Source: an uncultured Pelagibacteraceae bacterium (GTDB lineage: Bacteria > Pseudomonadota > Alphaproteobacteria > Pelagibacterales > Pelagibacteraceae). Taken from it: 64,000 nt of DNA. Positions 20,168-31,054 of the stretch are shown one piece after another. The notes beneath the pieces were generated by a model, which was given only the letters and a program-made list of their open reading frames with translations, had not been told where the DNA came from and made no database searches. Location: the NCBI GenBank assembly GCA_902554765.1, contig CACDPY010000002.1, positions 1 through 64,000 of the forward strand. Reading direction: 5' to 3'. The translations under genes were made by a program, and so were the position numbers. Position 1 is the stretch's first letter, and the number at the start of each line of letters is the position of its first letter.

Positions 20168-21697
20168 TTAATACTTTAATTTAATATCGTTATATTTAAA
20201 AGCTTTGATAAATAATGACAGTATTACATAAAATGAAAAACTTAATAAAACAGATAAAACTAAATAAAAAGACTTGAAACTATAATCATAAGTTAAATGA
20301 TTTTCAAAAAATAAGATTAAGTATTTAAAAAATATTCCCATCAAAATTGAAACAAATATAATCTTAATAAACTTTATAGGAAAAATGTTATTAAATTTAA
20401 ATAAATTTCTATTTATCAAGAAAATAAAGAGAATTAATGAATTAAACCAAGATGAAATAGTTGTTGATATAGGGATTATCATGAAACCAATACTTTCAAA
20501 ATAATAAATACTTACAGAAATATTTAGAATAACTGAGATTAAAGAGATGTAAAAAGGAGTCTTGGTATCATGGTTTGCAAAGAAAAAAGTTGAGAAAACT
20601 TTAATTAATGCAAAAGCTGGTAAGCCCAAACCAAAATAGTAAAGTGCTTTAGCAGAGTTATTTACTGCAAACTCATTAAATGAACCATACCCAAATAATG
20701 CAGAGATAATTTCTTCTGATCCTATAAACAATGCAATTGATGCTGGCAAACTTAAAAACATACTTAATTCTAAAGCTTTATTTTGTATTTGTAATATTTT
20801 ATCTTTTTTTTTTAGATAAACATGTTTAGACAGCTGTGGTAATACAACTACACCTATTGCAATTCCAGCTATTGCTAAGTTTATTTGATAAATTCTATCA
20901 GCATAATACAGATATGAAACTGCACTGGCCTCAAAAGAAGCAATAATAGTTCCAACTAATATGTTTATTTGAGTGACACCAGAAGAAAAAATACTTGGTA
21001 AAAGTTTCTTAAAAAAAACTTTAACATTATTATTTAATTTAAATTTAAAATTAAACTTAATAGAATAAAATTTCTTCACATATTTATATAAGAAAACTAA
21101 CTGTAATAATCCGGCAATAGATATTCCATAAGAAAGATAATAAATTAGGTTGTCTCCTAAATATTTTCCAAAAAATAAAATTCCAATTAAAATTAAATTT
21201 AAAATTATAGGTGCAGCAGAGGCTGCTGCAAATTTATTATGAGAATTTAAAATTGCAGAAAAGAAAGAGGATAAACATACAAACATTAAGAAAGGGAAGG
21301 TTATTCTCGTTAAATTTATAGCAATTTCTATTTTTTCCTTATCCTCAACAAACCCTGGTGCAATTAAACTAACAACTACGGGCATAAAAATTTCCGCAAG
21401 TAAAACTAAAATAAAAAGACTTAAAAATAACAAATTAAAAATTTGGTTTGCAAATATATTGGATTTTATTTTTGTTTTTACTAATTCTGAAGTATAGCTT
21501 GGCACAAAAGCAGCATTAAAGGTCCCTTCTGCAAATAATCTTCTAAACGTATTTGGAATTCTAAAAGCAACAAAAAATGCATCTGCAAAAAAACTTGTGC
21601 CAAGAAAAATTGCAATCAAAACGTCTCTCAAATAACCAAATATTCTGCTGATTATAGTATAAAAACCAAAAGTCCCTGTTGACTTAACTAAATTCAT
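20168..21697 (-). CDS. murJ: lipid II flippase MurJ
   Basis: MurJ moves lipid II across the inner membrane for peptidoglycan synthesis. The 509-residue protein is hydrophobic throughout, with about 14 predicted membrane helices. The N-terminus has the MurJ signature [17 protein letters not shown], then [21 protein letters not shown]. It is upstream of trpS in a two-gene unit and divergent from maeB across a 50-bp spacer. Confidence 0.95.
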   Translation of the reverse strand: MNLVKSTGTFGFYTIISRIFGYLRDVLIAIFLGTSFFADAFFVAFRIPNTFRRLFAEGTFNAAFVPSYTSELVKTKIKSNIFANQIFNLLFLSLFILVLLAEIFMPVVVSLIAPGFVEDKEKIEIAINLTRITFPFLMFVCLSSFFSAILNSHNKFAAASAAPIILNLILIGILFFGKYLGDNLIYYLSYGISIAGLLQLVFLYKYVKKFYSIKFNFKFKLNNNVKVFFKKLLPSIFSSGVTQINILVGTIIASFEASAVSYLYYADRIYQINLAIAGIAIGVVVLPQLSKHVYLKKKDKILQIQNKALELSMFLSLPASIALFIGSEEIISALFGYGSFNEFAVNNSAKALYYFGLGLPAFALIKVFSTFFFANHDTKTPFYISLISVILNISVSIYYFESIGFMIIPISTTISSWFNSLILFIFLINRNLFKFNNIFPIKFIKIIFVSILMGIFFKYLILFFENHLTYDYSFKSFYLVLSVLLSFSFYVILSLFIKAFKYNDIKLKY

Positions 21698-21747
21698 AAA
21701 TCATATTAGTCTTAATTTTACCCCATTTGTACAACTAATTAGCATAA

Positions 21748-24033
21748 ATGAAAAAAACAAAAATTGACCATTACACGGACAAAGAAGCTTTAGATTTTCA
21801 TAGTCATAAAAAGCCAGGAAAGATTGAAATTTCATCTTCAAAAAATATGACTACTAAAAGAGATCTTGCATTAGCTTATTCACCTGGTGTTGCTGCACCT
21901 GTACGAGCTATTAGTAAAAATCCTGAAGCTGCATTTGATTATACAAGTAAAGGTAATCTTGTTGCTGTCATAAGTAATGGTTCAGCAATTTTAGGAATGG
22001 GTAATTTGGGTGCTTTAGCCTCAAAACCAGTTATGGAAGGAAAAGCAGTTTTGTTTAAAAGATTTGCAGACATAGACTCTATAGATCTTGAAATCGACAG
22101 TGAAGATCCAAATGAAATAGTAAATAGTATAAAAAATTTTGCTCCAAGTTTTGGTGGGATCAATCTAGAAGATATCGCAGCACCAGACTGTTTTATAATA
22201 GAAGAAAAACTTAAAGAAATTTTAGATATTCCTGTTTTTCATGACGATCAACATGGGACAGCTATTATTACTACAGCAGCTTTAATCAATGCACTCGATA
22301 TAAGCAAAAAAAATATAAATAAAATTAAAATAGTAGTAAATGGTGCTGGAGCTTCAGCAATGGCGTGCACAAATCTTTTCAAAAAAAGTGGTGTTCCCCA
22401 AAAAAATATCACTATGGTTGACCGTAAAGGAGTTATTTACAGAGGTCGAGAAAATTTAAACCAATGGAAATCAAGTCACGCAATTGAAACTAATGATCGA
22501 AAACTTGAAGATGCTATAAAGAATGCAGATGTATTTTTGGGCTTATCAGCTAAAGGAGCTCTAACTAAAGAGATGGTAAAAAAAATGGCTAAAAATCCAA
22601 TAATTTTTGCCTGTGCAAATCCTGATCCAGAAATTACCCCCGAAGAAATTGAAGAAGTCAGAGATGATGCAATAATAGCAACTGGTAGATCTGATTATCC
22701 TAACCAGGTAAATAATTTAATCGGTTTTCCATATATTTTTAGAGGCGCTTTAGATGTGAGATCTAAAACAATTAATGAGGAAATGAAGATAGCTGCCGCA
22801 CATGCAATTGCGAATTTAGCTAAAGAGGATGTTCCAGATGAAGTTGTTGCAGCAATGGGAGGTGAAAGACCACACTACGGTAAAGAATATATTATACCAT
22901 CAACTTTTGATCCAAGATTAATAAGTGTAATTCCAGCAGCAGTTGCAAAAGCAGCGATAAATACAGGAGTGGCTAGAATAAAAATTGAAGATTTTGAGTC
23001 TTACAAGGATCAACTTAAACAAAGATTAGATCCAACTGTAACAATAATGCAAGGTGTAAATACCTATATTAGAAAAAAACAAAAAAAAGTAGTTTTTGCA
23101 GATGGTGAAGATGAAAATATGCTTAAAGCAGCAATAGCGTTTAAAAATTCAAAACTTGGTGTGCCAATTTTGGTTGGTAAAGAGGAATTAATTAAAGATC
23201 AAATAAAGAAAATTGGTTACAACGAAAATTTTGATATTGAAATTGTTAACTCAAAAAATACGTCTGAAAGAGAAAAGTATGTAAAATATTTATTTAAAAA
23301 GCTTCAGAGAGAAAAAGGTATGTTAGAGTGGGACTGTGACAGGCTTGTAAGAAATGATAGAGTAATTTGGGCTTCTTGTATGGTTGCATGTGGTGATGCT
23401 GATGCAATGGTAACAGGTAATACTAGAAGATATTCTTCCTCACTTGAAAAAGTAACTAAAGTAGTTGATCCAAGAGATGGTGAGATAATGTTTGGATTAA
23501 ATCTAGTTGTAAATAGGGGTAAAACAATATTTATTTGTGATACTTCTGTCATAGAATATCCTGATGCCAATCAGCTTGCTGAAATGGCAAAATCAGCTGC
23601 AAGAGTTGTAAGACTTTTTGGTTTTGATCCAAAAGTTGCATTTTTATCACATTCTACATTTGGAGAACCAGCAACTGATAGAACAAAAAGATTAAGTGAT
23701 GCAGTTAATATTTTAAAAAAAAGCAATGTAGATTTTAAATTTGATGGAGAAATGCAGCCAGATGTTGCTTTAGAAGAAATTTATAAAGAGCTCTATCCGT
23801 TTTCTAAGATTGTTGGAAATTCAAATGTCCTGATTATGCCAAGCCAACACAGTGCTGCCATTTCATATAAAATGATTAAATCCATGAGTAGAGCAAAAGT
23901 GATAGGACCATTATTAATTGGTTTAGGATTACCAATAGAAATTGCTCCTTTAAGAAGTTCAACATCTGATATTTTAAACTTAGCTTCTATTGCGGCATAT
24001 TCAGCTGATGTAATTGACTATAAAAAAAATTAA
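21748..24033 (+). CDS. maeB: NADP-dependent malic enzyme with C-terminal phosphotransacetylase-like domain
   Basis: This 761-residue MaeB-type enzyme decarboxylates malate to pyruvate with reduction of NADP. The malic domain (about 20-160) includes LALAYSPGVAAPV and LGNLGALASKPVMEGKAVLF, and the NAD(P)-binding domain (about 160-420) has VVNGAGASAMAC. The C-terminal 330 residues (from about 435, KKVVFADGEDENML) are a phosphotransacetylase-like domain that in MaeB is regulatory, responding to acetyl-CoA. Full length is normal for the family. The 3' end overlaps the BON lipoprotein gene by 4 bp, convergent. Confidence 0.94.
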   Translation: MKKTKIDHYTDKEALDFHSHKKPGKIEISSSKNMTTKRDLALAYSPGVAAPVRAISKNPEAAFDYTSKGNLVAVISNGSAILGMGNLGALASKPVMEGKAVLFKRFADIDSIDLEIDSEDPNEIVNSIKNFAPSFGGINLEDIAAPDCFIIEEKLKEILDIPVFHDDQHGTAIITTAALINALDISKKNINKIKIVVNGAGASAMACTNLFKKSGVPQKNITMVDRKGVIYRGRENLNQWKSSHAIETNDRKLEDAIKNADVFLGLSAKGALTKEMVKKMAKNPIIFACANPDPEITPEEIEEVRDDAIIATGRSDYPNQVNNLIGFPYIFRGALDVRSKTINEEMKIAAAHAIANLAKEDVPDEVVAAMGGERPHYGKEYIIPSTFDPRLISVIPAAVAKAAINTGVARIKIEDFESYKDQLKQRLDPTVTIMQGVNTYIRKKQKKVVFADGEDENMLKAAIAFKNSKLGVPILVGKEELIKDQIKKIGYNENFDIEIVNSKNTSEREKYVKYLFKKLQREKGMLEWDCDRLVRNDRVIWASCMVACGDADAMVTGNTRRYSSSLEKVTKVVDPRDGEIMFGLNLVVNRGKTIFICDTSVIEYPDANQLAEMAKSAARVVRLFGFDPKVAFLSHSTFGEPATDRTKRLSDAVNILKKSNVDFKFDGEMQPDVALEEIYKELYPFSKIVGNSNVLIMPSQHSAAISYKMIKSMSRAKVIGPLLIGLGLPIEIAPLRSSTSDILNLASIAAYSADVIDYKKN

Positions 24034-24623
24034 TTTTTTTGAATTCTTAGGTCTTCAACAAGCAAAATACTAGCTATTATATCTTTAACGTCTGTTATTT
24101 GTTTAGCTTCATCAATAACTAAGTTTTTCTCATTAGAAGTTAATGCAATACCATAAATGTAAATTTTACTTTTATAAGTATCAATTTGATAATTTGTTGC
24201 CTTAATATTTTTATTCAATATGAATGCTGTTCTTAATTGAGAAGTAATTAATAAATCCTTTGCTGATTGTTTAAAATTAAATTTCTCTTTTATTTTTATA
24301 TCATTTCTTACTGATCTAACCCCTTTAACTTCCCAAGCTATTTTGGTTAATCTTAATTTTTCTTCTGGATCTTCAACTTTTCCTGTTAAAAAAATTCTAC
24401 CATCAAGGACTTTTGATTTAACAGATAAGAAATAACTCTTATTTTCTAAGAGTACTTTTGTTGATAAATTTTTTTGCATTATAGAATCATCAATTTGAGT
24501 TCCTACTGTTCTTGGATCAAAAGCAACACTTACTCCAGTACCAAAAATTCCTTTTGAAGAAACACCCGCACATCCATATAATATAAAGCTAATGAAAATT
24601 ATTAATAAAATTCTATTTATCAT
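24030..24623 (-). CDS. BON-domain outer-membrane lipoprotein
   Basis: The 197-residue protein starts with a lipoprotein signal peptide ending in the lipobox YGCAG (Cys18). Two BON domains follow, about 47-115 and 120-190, with KVLDGRIFLTGKVEDPEEKL and SKIYIYGIALTSNEKNLV. The architecture matches DolP/YraP-type proteins, which bind anionic phospholipid and support outer-membrane integrity. As in E. coli (yraM-yraN-diaA-yraP next to rsmI), it is next to rsmI; the two overlap by 11 bp. Confidence 0.85.
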   Translation of the reverse strand: MINRILLIIFISFILYGCAGVSSKGIFGTGVSVAFDPRTVGTQIDDSIMQKNLSTKVLLENKSYFLSVKSKVLDGRIFLTGKVEDPEEKLRLTKIAWEVKGVRSVRNDIKIKEKFNFKQSAKDLLITSQLRTAFILNKNIKATNYQIDTYKSKIYIYGIALTSNEKNLVIDEAKQITDVKDIIASILLVEDLRIQKN

Positions 24624-25476
24624 TTTTTAATTTTAGGCAGTAATCATATATTTCTTTTTTAGAAACTTTTTTATCATAATTTATTAAAGAATTTATTTCT
24701 TTAATACTTAATTTGTTAATTGTTAATTCTATTATTCTTTTATCCGATTCCCTGAGCTTGTGTGAGGTATTTTTTTTTTCAAGTTTTTCTGAAATTACAA
24801 TTGTTAATTCACCTTTAATTGCATAATCAAAACTCTCTAATTCATCAATATCTGCTCTGATATATTCCTCATAAATTTTCGAAATCTCTCTACAAATCAC
24901 AATCCTTCTCTTTGAAAAGTTTTTTTTTAAAAAAGGAATAATCTTATTTATTTTCTTTGGAGAAATAAAAAAAACAATAGAACAATCAATTTCAGATAAA
25001 TTTTTTAAGTCTGTTTCTAAATCTTTTTTTTTTTCTGGAAAAAAGCCATAGAAAAAAAATTTATCTGAAAAGCCACTGATTGAGATTGATGCTGCCACAG
25101 CTGATGCACCGGGAATAGGTATTACATCAATTTGAGATTTTACACATTCATTAATCAATAATTTGCCTGGATCTGAAATGCTAGGAGTACCTGCATCCGA
25201 TATAACAGATATAATTTTTCCTTTTTTTAAAAATTCAATTATTTCTAATGAAGTTTTTTTTTCATTAAACTTATGATTTGAAACTAATTTAGACTGTATA
25301 TTAAATTTATTTAATAAAATTTTAGACTTTCTAGTATCTTCGCAAAGAATATATTCTGAGTTTTGAAGAATATTTATTGCTCTAAAAGAAATGTCATTCA
25401 AATTACCTATAGGTGTAGCTACTATATATAGACCATTTTTAATCTTACTTTGGACTAATTTAGGATTTACAATCAT
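24613..25476 (-). CDS. rsmI: 16S rRNA (cytidine1402-2'-O)-methyltransferase
   Basis: RsmI methylates the ribose of C1402 in the ribosomal P site. The 287-residue tetrapyrrole-methylase fold shows YIVATPIGNLNDISFRAI, CEDTRKSKILLNKF, SDAGTPSISDPG and PIPGASAVAAS, the standard RsmI motif set. It is divergent from the LppC-like gene across 32 bp, the same rsmI/LppC pairing seen in many proteobacteria. Confidence 0.95.
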   Translation of the reverse strand: MIVNPKLVQSKIKNGLYIVATPIGNLNDISFRAINILQNSEYILCEDTRKSKILLNKFNIQSKLVSNHKFNEKKTSLEIIEFLKKGKIISVISDAGTPSISDPGKLLINECVKSQIDVIPIPGASAVAASISISGFSDKFFFYGFFPEKKKDLETDLKNLSEIDCSIVFFISPKKINKIIPFLKKNFSKRRIVICREISKIYEEYIRADIDELESFDYAIKGELTIVISEKLEKKNTSHKLRESDKRIIELTINKLSIKEINSLINYDKKVSKKEIYDYCLKLKNDK

Positions 25477-25508
25477 AATAGTTATAAAGATACTATCATA
25501 TCATCAAA

Positions 25509-26660
25509 ATGAAAAAATTTTTTAAAATTATATTAATTTTATTTTCAACTTCTTTTATTACAACAAGCGGTTTTTCTTTAGAGGAAAAATTGAAAATTGG
25601 TCTATTAGTTCCAATGACAGGTGACGATAAAGATTTAGGTAGTTTAATTATTAAATCAACAAGAATGGCATTGGAAGATATAAATACAGATGAAGTTGAA
25701 ATTTTTCCAAAAGATACAAATTCAAATCCAAAAAAAGCACTCAAATCTGCATTGGAATTTAAAGAGATGGGTATTAAAATTGTAATTGGACCAATTTTTT
25801 TCAACTCATTAAGCTATCTTGATGAATTAAAAGATATTACATTTATTTCTTTAACTAATAAAACAATCAACCTTCCAGAAAATGTCATAAGTAGTGGAAT
25901 AAATTCAACTTCTCAACTTAATGCAATAAAGAAATTTATTGAGATGAACGAATTAAAAAAAACAATTTTACTAACGCCGAAACTTGATTATGAAATAGAA
26001 ATCAAAAAATCAATAAAAGAGTCTAAAATTAAAATATCAAAACATCATATTTACGATGTTGACCCAACAAAATTAACTAAACAAATTGAAAAAATTACAA
26101 ATTATAAGAGAAGAAAACAAAATTTAGCTGATGAAGTCAGAAGAGTAGAAAATTCTGATTTAGCTGATAAAGAAAAACAGTTAGAAAAGTTGAATAAGAA
26201 ATATACGATTGGTAACGTAAATTTTGACTCAGTTATAATTTCAGATTTTGATGAAAGTCTTAAAAGTGTAATTACTTCCTTTTTGTATACCGATGTGTCT
26301 CCCAAAAAAAAATATATGATAACATTTAATCAATGGTTTGATAAAAGTCTTGTAAGAGAAGAAACTATTCAACCAATCTATTATCCATCTGTTAATAAGA
26401 AAAATCTAACAGATTTTGAAAATAAATTTTTAGAAAAATTTAATGAACCGCCAAATCATTTAACTTTATTAAGCTATGATTTGGTTGGCTTAATATATTA
26501 TTTATCACTAAAAAACGAACTACAAAATATAGATAAAATATTTAAGAAAAAAACTTCTTTTAAAGGAAAAATTGGGATTTTTGATATTCAAAACAATAAA
26601 ATAAATCATAAATTAAATTTTTATCAAATACAGAACAAAAAAATCAAAAAAATCTTTTAA
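25509..26660 (+). CDS. LppC/LpoA-like periplasmic-binding-fold protein
   Basis: The 383-residue protein has a signal peptide (about 1-23, cleavage near GFS) and then a Leu/Ile/Val-type periplasmic binding fold (KIGLLVPMTGDDKDLGSLII; KIVIGPIFFNSLS). Placement next to rsmI is typical of the LppC/LpoA family, whose characterised E. coli member activates a penicillin-binding protein. No lipobox cysteine is visible, unlike E. coli LpoA, so it is probably soluble periplasmic. It overlaps rdgB by 17 bp at the 3' end (convergent). A plain solute-binding protein is the alternative. Confidence 0.75.
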   Translation: MKKFFKIILILFSTSFITTSGFSLEEKLKIGLLVPMTGDDKDLGSLIIKSTRMALEDINTDEVEIFPKDTNSNPKKALKSALEFKEMGIKIVIGPIFFNSLSYLDELKDITFISLTNKTINLPENVISSGINSTSQLNAIKKFIEMNELKKTILLTPKLDYEIEIKKSIKESKIKISKHHIYDVDPTKLTKQIEKITNYKRRKQNLADEVRRVENSDLADKEKQLEKLNKKYTIGNVNFDSVIISDFDESLKSVITSFLYTDVSPKKKYMITFNQWFDKSLVREETIQPIYYPSVNKKNLTDFENKFLEKFNEPPNHLTLLSYDLVGLIYYLSLKNELQNIDKIFKKKTSFKGKIGIFDIQNNKINHKLNFYQIQNKKIKKIF

Positions 26661-27246
26661 TCTTTTTAAAAGCCTTATAACGATGATCTAATCTAAATTT
26701 TTGAGATGGTTTCATTTCTCCAAAAGTTTTCTTTTTTTTATTGGGAATAAAGATTGGATCATAACCAAAACCATTTTTTCCTTTTGGGTTAAGAGAAATT
26801 TTACCACTTACTTTACCCGTGCTAATAGCAATTTTTTTATTTAAATAACTAATCGATAAAGCACAAATAAACCGAGCACTTATTTTTTTCTTTTTCCAAT
26901 TGATGTCTTTTTTATTTAATTCTTTATAAACTTTTTTTATTGCTTTTTTAAAATCTGAATTCTTTCCACCCCATCTAGCTGAATATATTCCAGGTCTATT
27001 GTTTAATATACTAATCTCTAAACCTGAATCATCTGCTATACAAATTAAGCCTGATCTTTTTGAAAAATATTTAGATTTTATTAAACAATTTTCTTCAAAT
27101 GTTGTTCCATTTTCTCTTGGACTCTTTAAATTAAAGTCTTTTGGAGAATAAGTTTCAATATTTTTGGGCAACAAGTCCCTTATTTCTCTCAATTTTCCCT
27201 TGTTATTAGTACCTATAATTAATTTTTTAATTTTTATATTTAACAT
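26644..27246 (-). CDS. rdgB: XTP/dITP diphosphatase (non-canonical purine NTPase)
   Basis: RdgB hydrolyses dITP, dXTP and XTP to keep deaminated purines out of DNA. The 200-residue product has IGTNNKGKLREIRDLL at the N-terminus, ADDSGLEISILNNRPGIYSA in the middle and NGFGYDPIFIP near residue 160, all diagnostic. It is divergent from grpE across only about 36 bp and overlaps the LppC-like gene at the 3' end. Confidence 0.95.
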   Translation of the reverse strand: MLNIKIKKLIIGTNNKGKLREIRDLLPKNIETYSPKDFNLKSPRENGTTFEENCLIKSKYFSKRSGLICIADDSGLEISILNNRPGIYSARWGGKNSDFKKAIKKVYKELNKKDINWKKKKISARFICALSISYLNKKIAISTGKVSGKISLNPKGKNGFGYDPIFIPNKKKKTFGEMKPSQKFRLDHRYKAFKKIKRFF

Positions 27247-27276
27247 CTAGAAATTTTCAATTTTCTTACCATATAT
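27247..27276 (+). promoter_or_regulatory. Weak heat-shock-type promoter candidate ahead of grpE
   Basis: The 36-bp rdgB/grpE spacer contains CTAG at 27247-27250, 19 bases, then CATATAT (27270-27276), which fits the CnTATnT -10 half of the alphaproteobacterial heat-shock consensus; the -35 half has one mismatch (CTAG for CTTG). The -10 ends seven bases before the grpE ATG and no Shine-Dalgarno sequence is present, so the mRNA would be nearly leaderless. Confidence 0.3.
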
Positions 27277-27282
27277 GTGATA

Positions 27283-27909
27283 ATGGAAAAAGAACAGAAT
27301 CAAAATTTAGATAATAATTCTTCAGAAGAAAATGATTTAGAACAAACACAGAAAGAGTCTAATCTTGAAAATAAAGATGAAAACCAAATTGAGGAAAAAA
27401 GTTCTGATGAAAAGATATTAGAACTTGAAGATAAAATAGCTAGAACTTTTGCAGAAATGGAAAATCAAAGAAGAAGATTTGAAAAAGAAAAGGAAGAAGC
27501 TTATGAATACGGTGGCTTTTCTTTTGCAAAAGAAGCTTTAAATTTAATTGATAATTTAGAAAGATCAAAAAAAATTCTTGAAAATGATACATCTTTAAAG
27601 GACACGGATGCTCTTAAAAAAACTTTAGAACATTTCGAAATTATAAATAAAGATTTGATGTCTATTTTTTCCAAAAACAATATTAAGCCTGTTGAGAGTT
27701 TAAACCAAAAATTAAATCCTAATTTTCACCAAGCAATGCTTGAGATTGAAGATGACTCAAAAGAACCAGGCACTATTGTTCAAGAAATTCAAAAAGGCTT
27801 TGTTATTAAGGACAGGCTATTAAGACCTGCATTAGTTGGTGTTTCAAAAAAAACACTAAATAAAGATAAAAAAGACAATAAAAATAATGAAAATTTAGAA
27901 AAGAAATAA
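27283..27909 (+). CDS. grpE: nucleotide exchange factor GrpE
   Basis: GrpE releases ADP from DnaK. The product has an acidic disordered N-terminus (about 1-45), a long coiled-coil (about 45-110; EMENQRRRFEKEKEEAYEYG) and the C-terminal beta domain with NPNFHQAMLEI and GFVIKDRLLRPALVGVSKK. I use the ATG at 27283; a GTG six bases upstream (27277) is also in frame. It is the first gene of grpE-dnaK-dnaJ. Confidence 0.94.
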   Translation: MEKEQNQNLDNNSSEENDLEQTQKESNLENKDENQIEEKSSDEKILELEDKIARTFAEMENQRRRFEKEKEEAYEYGGFSFAKEALNLIDNLERSKKILENDTSLKDTDALKKTLEHFEIINKDLMSIFSKNNIKPVESLNQKLNPNFHQAMLEIEDDSKEPGTIVQEIQKGFVIKDRLLRPALVGVSKKTLNKDKKDNKNNENLEKK

Positions 27910-27921
27910 TGATGTTTACAA

Positions 27922-27949
27922 CTTGTAGATTTAAATTTAACCCCTATAT
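27922..27949 (+). promoter_or_regulatory. Heat-shock (RpoH-type) promoter candidate for dnaK-dnaJ
   Basis: In the grpE-dnaK spacer the sequence is CTTG (27922-27925), exactly 17 bases, then CCTATAT (27943-27949). This fits the alphaproteobacterial heat-shock consensus CTTG-N17/18-CnTATnT. The dnaK ATG follows 20 bases later, after the purine-rich AAGAAAGAG. The position and spacing make this one of the better promoter calls in the window. Confidence 0.65.
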
Positions 27950-27969
27950 GAAGAAAGAGATATATTAAA

Positions 27970-29895
27970 ATGAGCAAAATAATTGGAATAGATTTAGGAA
28001 CAACGAACTCTTGTGTTGCCATAATGGAGGGTAGCCAAGCTAAAGTCTTAGAAAATGCAGAGGGTGCTAGAACCACTCCATCTGTTGTAGCTTTTACAGA
28101 AGAAAATGAAAAATTAATAGGACAACCTGCAAAGAGGCAAGCAGTAACAAACCCTGAAAATACTATTTTTGCTGTCAAAAGACTGATTGGAAGAAATTTT
28201 GAAGATTCTACTGTCAAAAAAGATATTGAAGCAGCTCCATTTAAAATTGTTAATTCTGAAAAAGGCGATGCTTGGATTGAAGCTAAGGGTGAAAAATATT
28301 CACCTTCGCAAATTTCTGCATTCATTCTTCAGAAAATGAAGGAGACAGCTGAAAAATATTTAGGTCAAGCTGTTACTAAAGCTGTGATAACTGTACCTGC
28401 CTACTTTAATGATGCTCAAAGACAGGCTACTAAAGATGCAGGTAAAATTGCTGGTTTAGAAGTTCTTAGAATAATTAATGAACCTACTGCTGCATCTCTT
28501 GCGTATGGATTAGATAAAAAACAAAATAAGAAAATTGCGGTTTATGATTTAGGAGGTGGAACTTTTGATGTATCTATTCTTGAATTAGGCGATGGCGTTT
28601 TTGAGGTTAAATCTACCAATGGTGATACATTCCTTGGAGGCGAAGATTTTGATAATGCTGTGGTTGAATATTTAATAGGTGAGTTTAAAAAAGATAGCGG
28701 CATTGATTTAAAGACAGATAAACTAGCTTTACAAAGACTAAAGGAGGCTGCGGAAAAGGCTAAGATTGAATTATCAGCTGCAGAACAAACTGATATTAAT
28801 TTGCCATTTATAACAGCAGATAAAACTGGACCAAAACATATTAATTTAAAAATGACTAGAGCTAAACTAGAAGCGTTGGTTGAAGATTTAATTGCAAGAA
28901 CTATACCACCATGTAAGACGGCCTTAAAAGATGCGGGTGTGTCTGCAAGCGATATAGATGAAGTCGTTATGGTTGGTGGAATGACTAGAATGCCTAAAGT
29001 TATTAATGAAGTCAAAAATTTTTTTGGAAAAGAACCCAACAAAAGTGTTAATCCGGATGAAGTAGTTGCTATGGGAGCGGCTATTCAGGCAGGTGTTTTA
29101 CAAGGTGATGTAAAAGATGTTCTTTTATTAGATGTAACACCTTTGTCACTAGGTATTGAAACCCTTGGTGGTGTTTCTACAAAACTTATCGAAAAAAATA
29201 CAACTATTCCAACGAAAAAAAGCCAGGTTTTTTCCACAGCTGAAGACAATCAGCCAGCAGTATCAATTAGAGTATTGCAAGGAGAAAGAGAGATGGCAAC
29301 AGATAATAAGTTGCTAGGTAATTTTGAATTAGTTGGTATTGCTCCAGCACCAAGAGGTGTGCCTCAGATTGAAGTAACTTTTGATATTGATGCGAATGGT
29401 ATAGTTAACGTTTCAGCTAAAGATAAAGGCACTGGGAAAGAACAAAAAATTCAAATCCAAGCATCTGGTGGTTTAAGCGACGAAGAGATCGAAAAAATGG
29501 TAAAAGATGCTGAAGCAAATAAAGAAACTGATAAGAAAAAAAGAGAATCTGTAGATGTTAGAAATCAGGCAGATACACTAATTCATTCAACTGAAAAAAA
29601 TCTTAAAGAACATGGTTCTAAGATCTCAGAAGATGAAAAGAAAGCAATAGAAGACGGTTCTAACGCTTTAAAAGAGGCTTTAAAAACTGAAGATATAGAG
29701 GATATTAAGAAAAAAACCGAAACGTTAGTACAAGCTTCCATGAAACTTGGGGAAGCAATTTATAAATCACAACAAAACACTAAGTCAGATTCTAATAAAG
29801 ATGATGGCAATGATGAAAAGGGAAAAAAAGACGATAATGTTGTTGATGCGGATTTTGAAGAAGTAAAAGACGAAAATAAAGAAAAAAGCGCTTAA
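27970..29895 (+). CDS. dnaK: molecular chaperone DnaK (Hsp70)
   Basis: The 641-residue Hsp70 has the ATPase domain (about 1-380) starting [18 protein letters not shown], with [18 protein letters not shown] and [13 protein letters not shown], then the substrate-binding domain with [14 protein letters not shown], and a charged C-terminal tail ending in [14 protein letters not shown]. Length and motifs are standard. It has its own heat-shock-type promoter in the 60-bp spacer after grpE and is followed by dnaJ. Confidence 0.98.
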   Translation: MSKIIGIDLGTTNSCVAIMEGSQAKVLENAEGARTTPSVVAFTEENEKLIGQPAKRQAVTNPENTIFAVKRLIGRNFEDSTVKKDIEAAPFKIVNSEKGDAWIEAKGEKYSPSQISAFILQKMKETAEKYLGQAVTKAVITVPAYFNDAQRQATKDAGKIAGLEVLRIINEPTAASLAYGLDKKQNKKIAVYDLGGGTFDVSILELGDGVFEVKSTNGDTFLGGEDFDNAVVEYLIGEFKKDSGIDLKTDKLALQRLKEAAEKAKIELSAAEQTDINLPFITADKTGPKHINLKMTRAKLEALVEDLIARTIPPCKTALKDAGVSASDIDEVVMVGGMTRMPKVINEVKNFFGKEPNKSVNPDEVVAMGAAIQAGVLQGDVKDVLLLDVTPLSLGIETLGGVSTKLIEKNTTIPTKKSQVFSTAEDNQPAVSIRVLQGEREMATDNKLLGNFELVGIAPAPRGVPQIEVTFDIDANGIVNVSAKDKGTGKEQKIQIQASGGLSDEEIEKMVKDAEANKETDKKKRESVDVRNQADTLIHSTEKNLKEHGSKISEDEKKAIEDGSNALKEALKTEDIEDIKKKTETLVQASMKLGEAIYKSQQNTKSDSNKDDGNDEKGKKDDNVVDADFEEVKDENKEKSA

Positions 29896-29923
29896 CTGAC
29901 ATCTATTTGTCCAAGTTAAATAC

Positions 29924-31051
29924 ATGGCTAAAAGAGATTATTACGATGTCCTTGGTGTTAATAAATCCGCAAGTCCAGAGGAATTAAAATCAGCGTACAG
30001 AAAATTAGCTGTAAAATATCATCCAGATAAAAATCCAAACGATAAAGCAGCTGAAGATAAATTTAAAGAAGCAAGTGAAGCTTATGGAATTTTATCTGAC
30101 AAATCAAAAAAAGAAAATTATGACAACTTTGGACATGCTGCTTTTGAAAATGGAGGCGGAGGTCAAGGAGGCTTCGGCGGTTTTAGTGGTGCAGATTTTT
30201 CTGATATTTTTGAGGATTTTTTTGGGGATTTCGGAGGCGGCAGACGAAGTTCTAGAGGAAGAAGTTCTAATAATAGAGGATCCGATTTAAGATATGATTT
30301 ATCAATCACATTAGAAGAGGCTTATTCAGGTAAAAAACAAAATATACAATATTCAACTTCAGAAAGATGCAACACTTGCAAAGGAAATGGATCTAAACCT
30401 GGCTATAGCCCTGATAGATGCACATATTGTGGTGGAAGTGGAAGAGTAAGATCAAACCAAGGATTTTTTACAGTCCAACAAACATGTCCTCAATGCGCTG
30501 GTAATGGAGAAGAAATAACTAATCCATGTTCAGACTGTAATGGGCAAGGAAATAAACAAACCTCAAAAAAAGTATCTGTGACAATACCTAAAGGGGTTGA
30601 TGATGGAACAAGAATTCGTTTAGCTGGCAAAGGTGAGGCTGGAACAAGAGGAGGAACAGGCGGAGATCTCTACTTATTTATTAATATTAAATCACATGAT
30701 CTTTTTAAAAGATCAGACGTAAATTTATTTTTTGAATTTCCAATTTCTATAGCTGATGCTGCATTAGGGACAACAATAGAAATACCTACTATAGATGGGA
30801 AAAAAGCAAAAATCAAGATTCCTGATGGTACTCAAGATGGTAAACAGTTTAGATTGAAAGGTAAAGGTATGCCATTCATGAGAAGAGGTGATCATGGGGA
30901 TTTATATGTTCAGGTTAAGACCGAGGTACCTGTTTATTTAAATAAAGAACAAAAAGATTTATTAGAAAGATTTAGAAAAATAGAAAATGAAAAATCCAAT
31001 CCAAGCATTAAAAAATTTTTTGATAAGGCCAAAAGCTTTTGGAATAATTAA
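29924..31051 (+). CDS. dnaJ: co-chaperone DnaJ (Hsp40)
   Basis: The 375-residue type I J-protein has the J domain with the HPD motif (KYHPDKNPN, near 31-39), a Gly/Phe-rich linker (about 77-110), four CxxCxGxG zinc repeats ([32 protein letters not shown]) and the C-terminal peptide-binding domains. It stimulates DnaK ATPase and delivers substrates. It is 28 bp after dnaK. Confidence 0.97.
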   Translation: MAKRDYYDVLGVNKSASPEELKSAYRKLAVKYHPDKNPNDKAAEDKFKEASEAYGILSDKSKKENYDNFGHAAFENGGGGQGGFGGFSGADFSDIFEDFFGDFGGGRRSSRGRSSNNRGSDLRYDLSITLEEAYSGKKQNIQYSTSERCNTCKGNGSKPGYSPDRCTYCGGSGRVRSNQGFFTVQQTCPQCAGNGEEITNPCSDCNGQGNKQTSKKVSVTIPKGVDDGTRIRLAGKGEAGTRGGTGGDLYLFINIKSHDLFKRSDVNLFFEFPISIADAALGTTIEIPTIDGKKAKIKIPDGTQDGKQFRLKGKGMPFMRRGDHGDLYVQVKTEVPVYLNKEQKDLLERFRKIENEKSNPSIKKFFDKAKSFWNN

Positions 31052-31054
31052 AAA

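Noticed and set aside
28542-29042. Minus-strand reading frame opposite dnaK
   Set aside because: Antisense shadow of a highly conserved gene; no family features.
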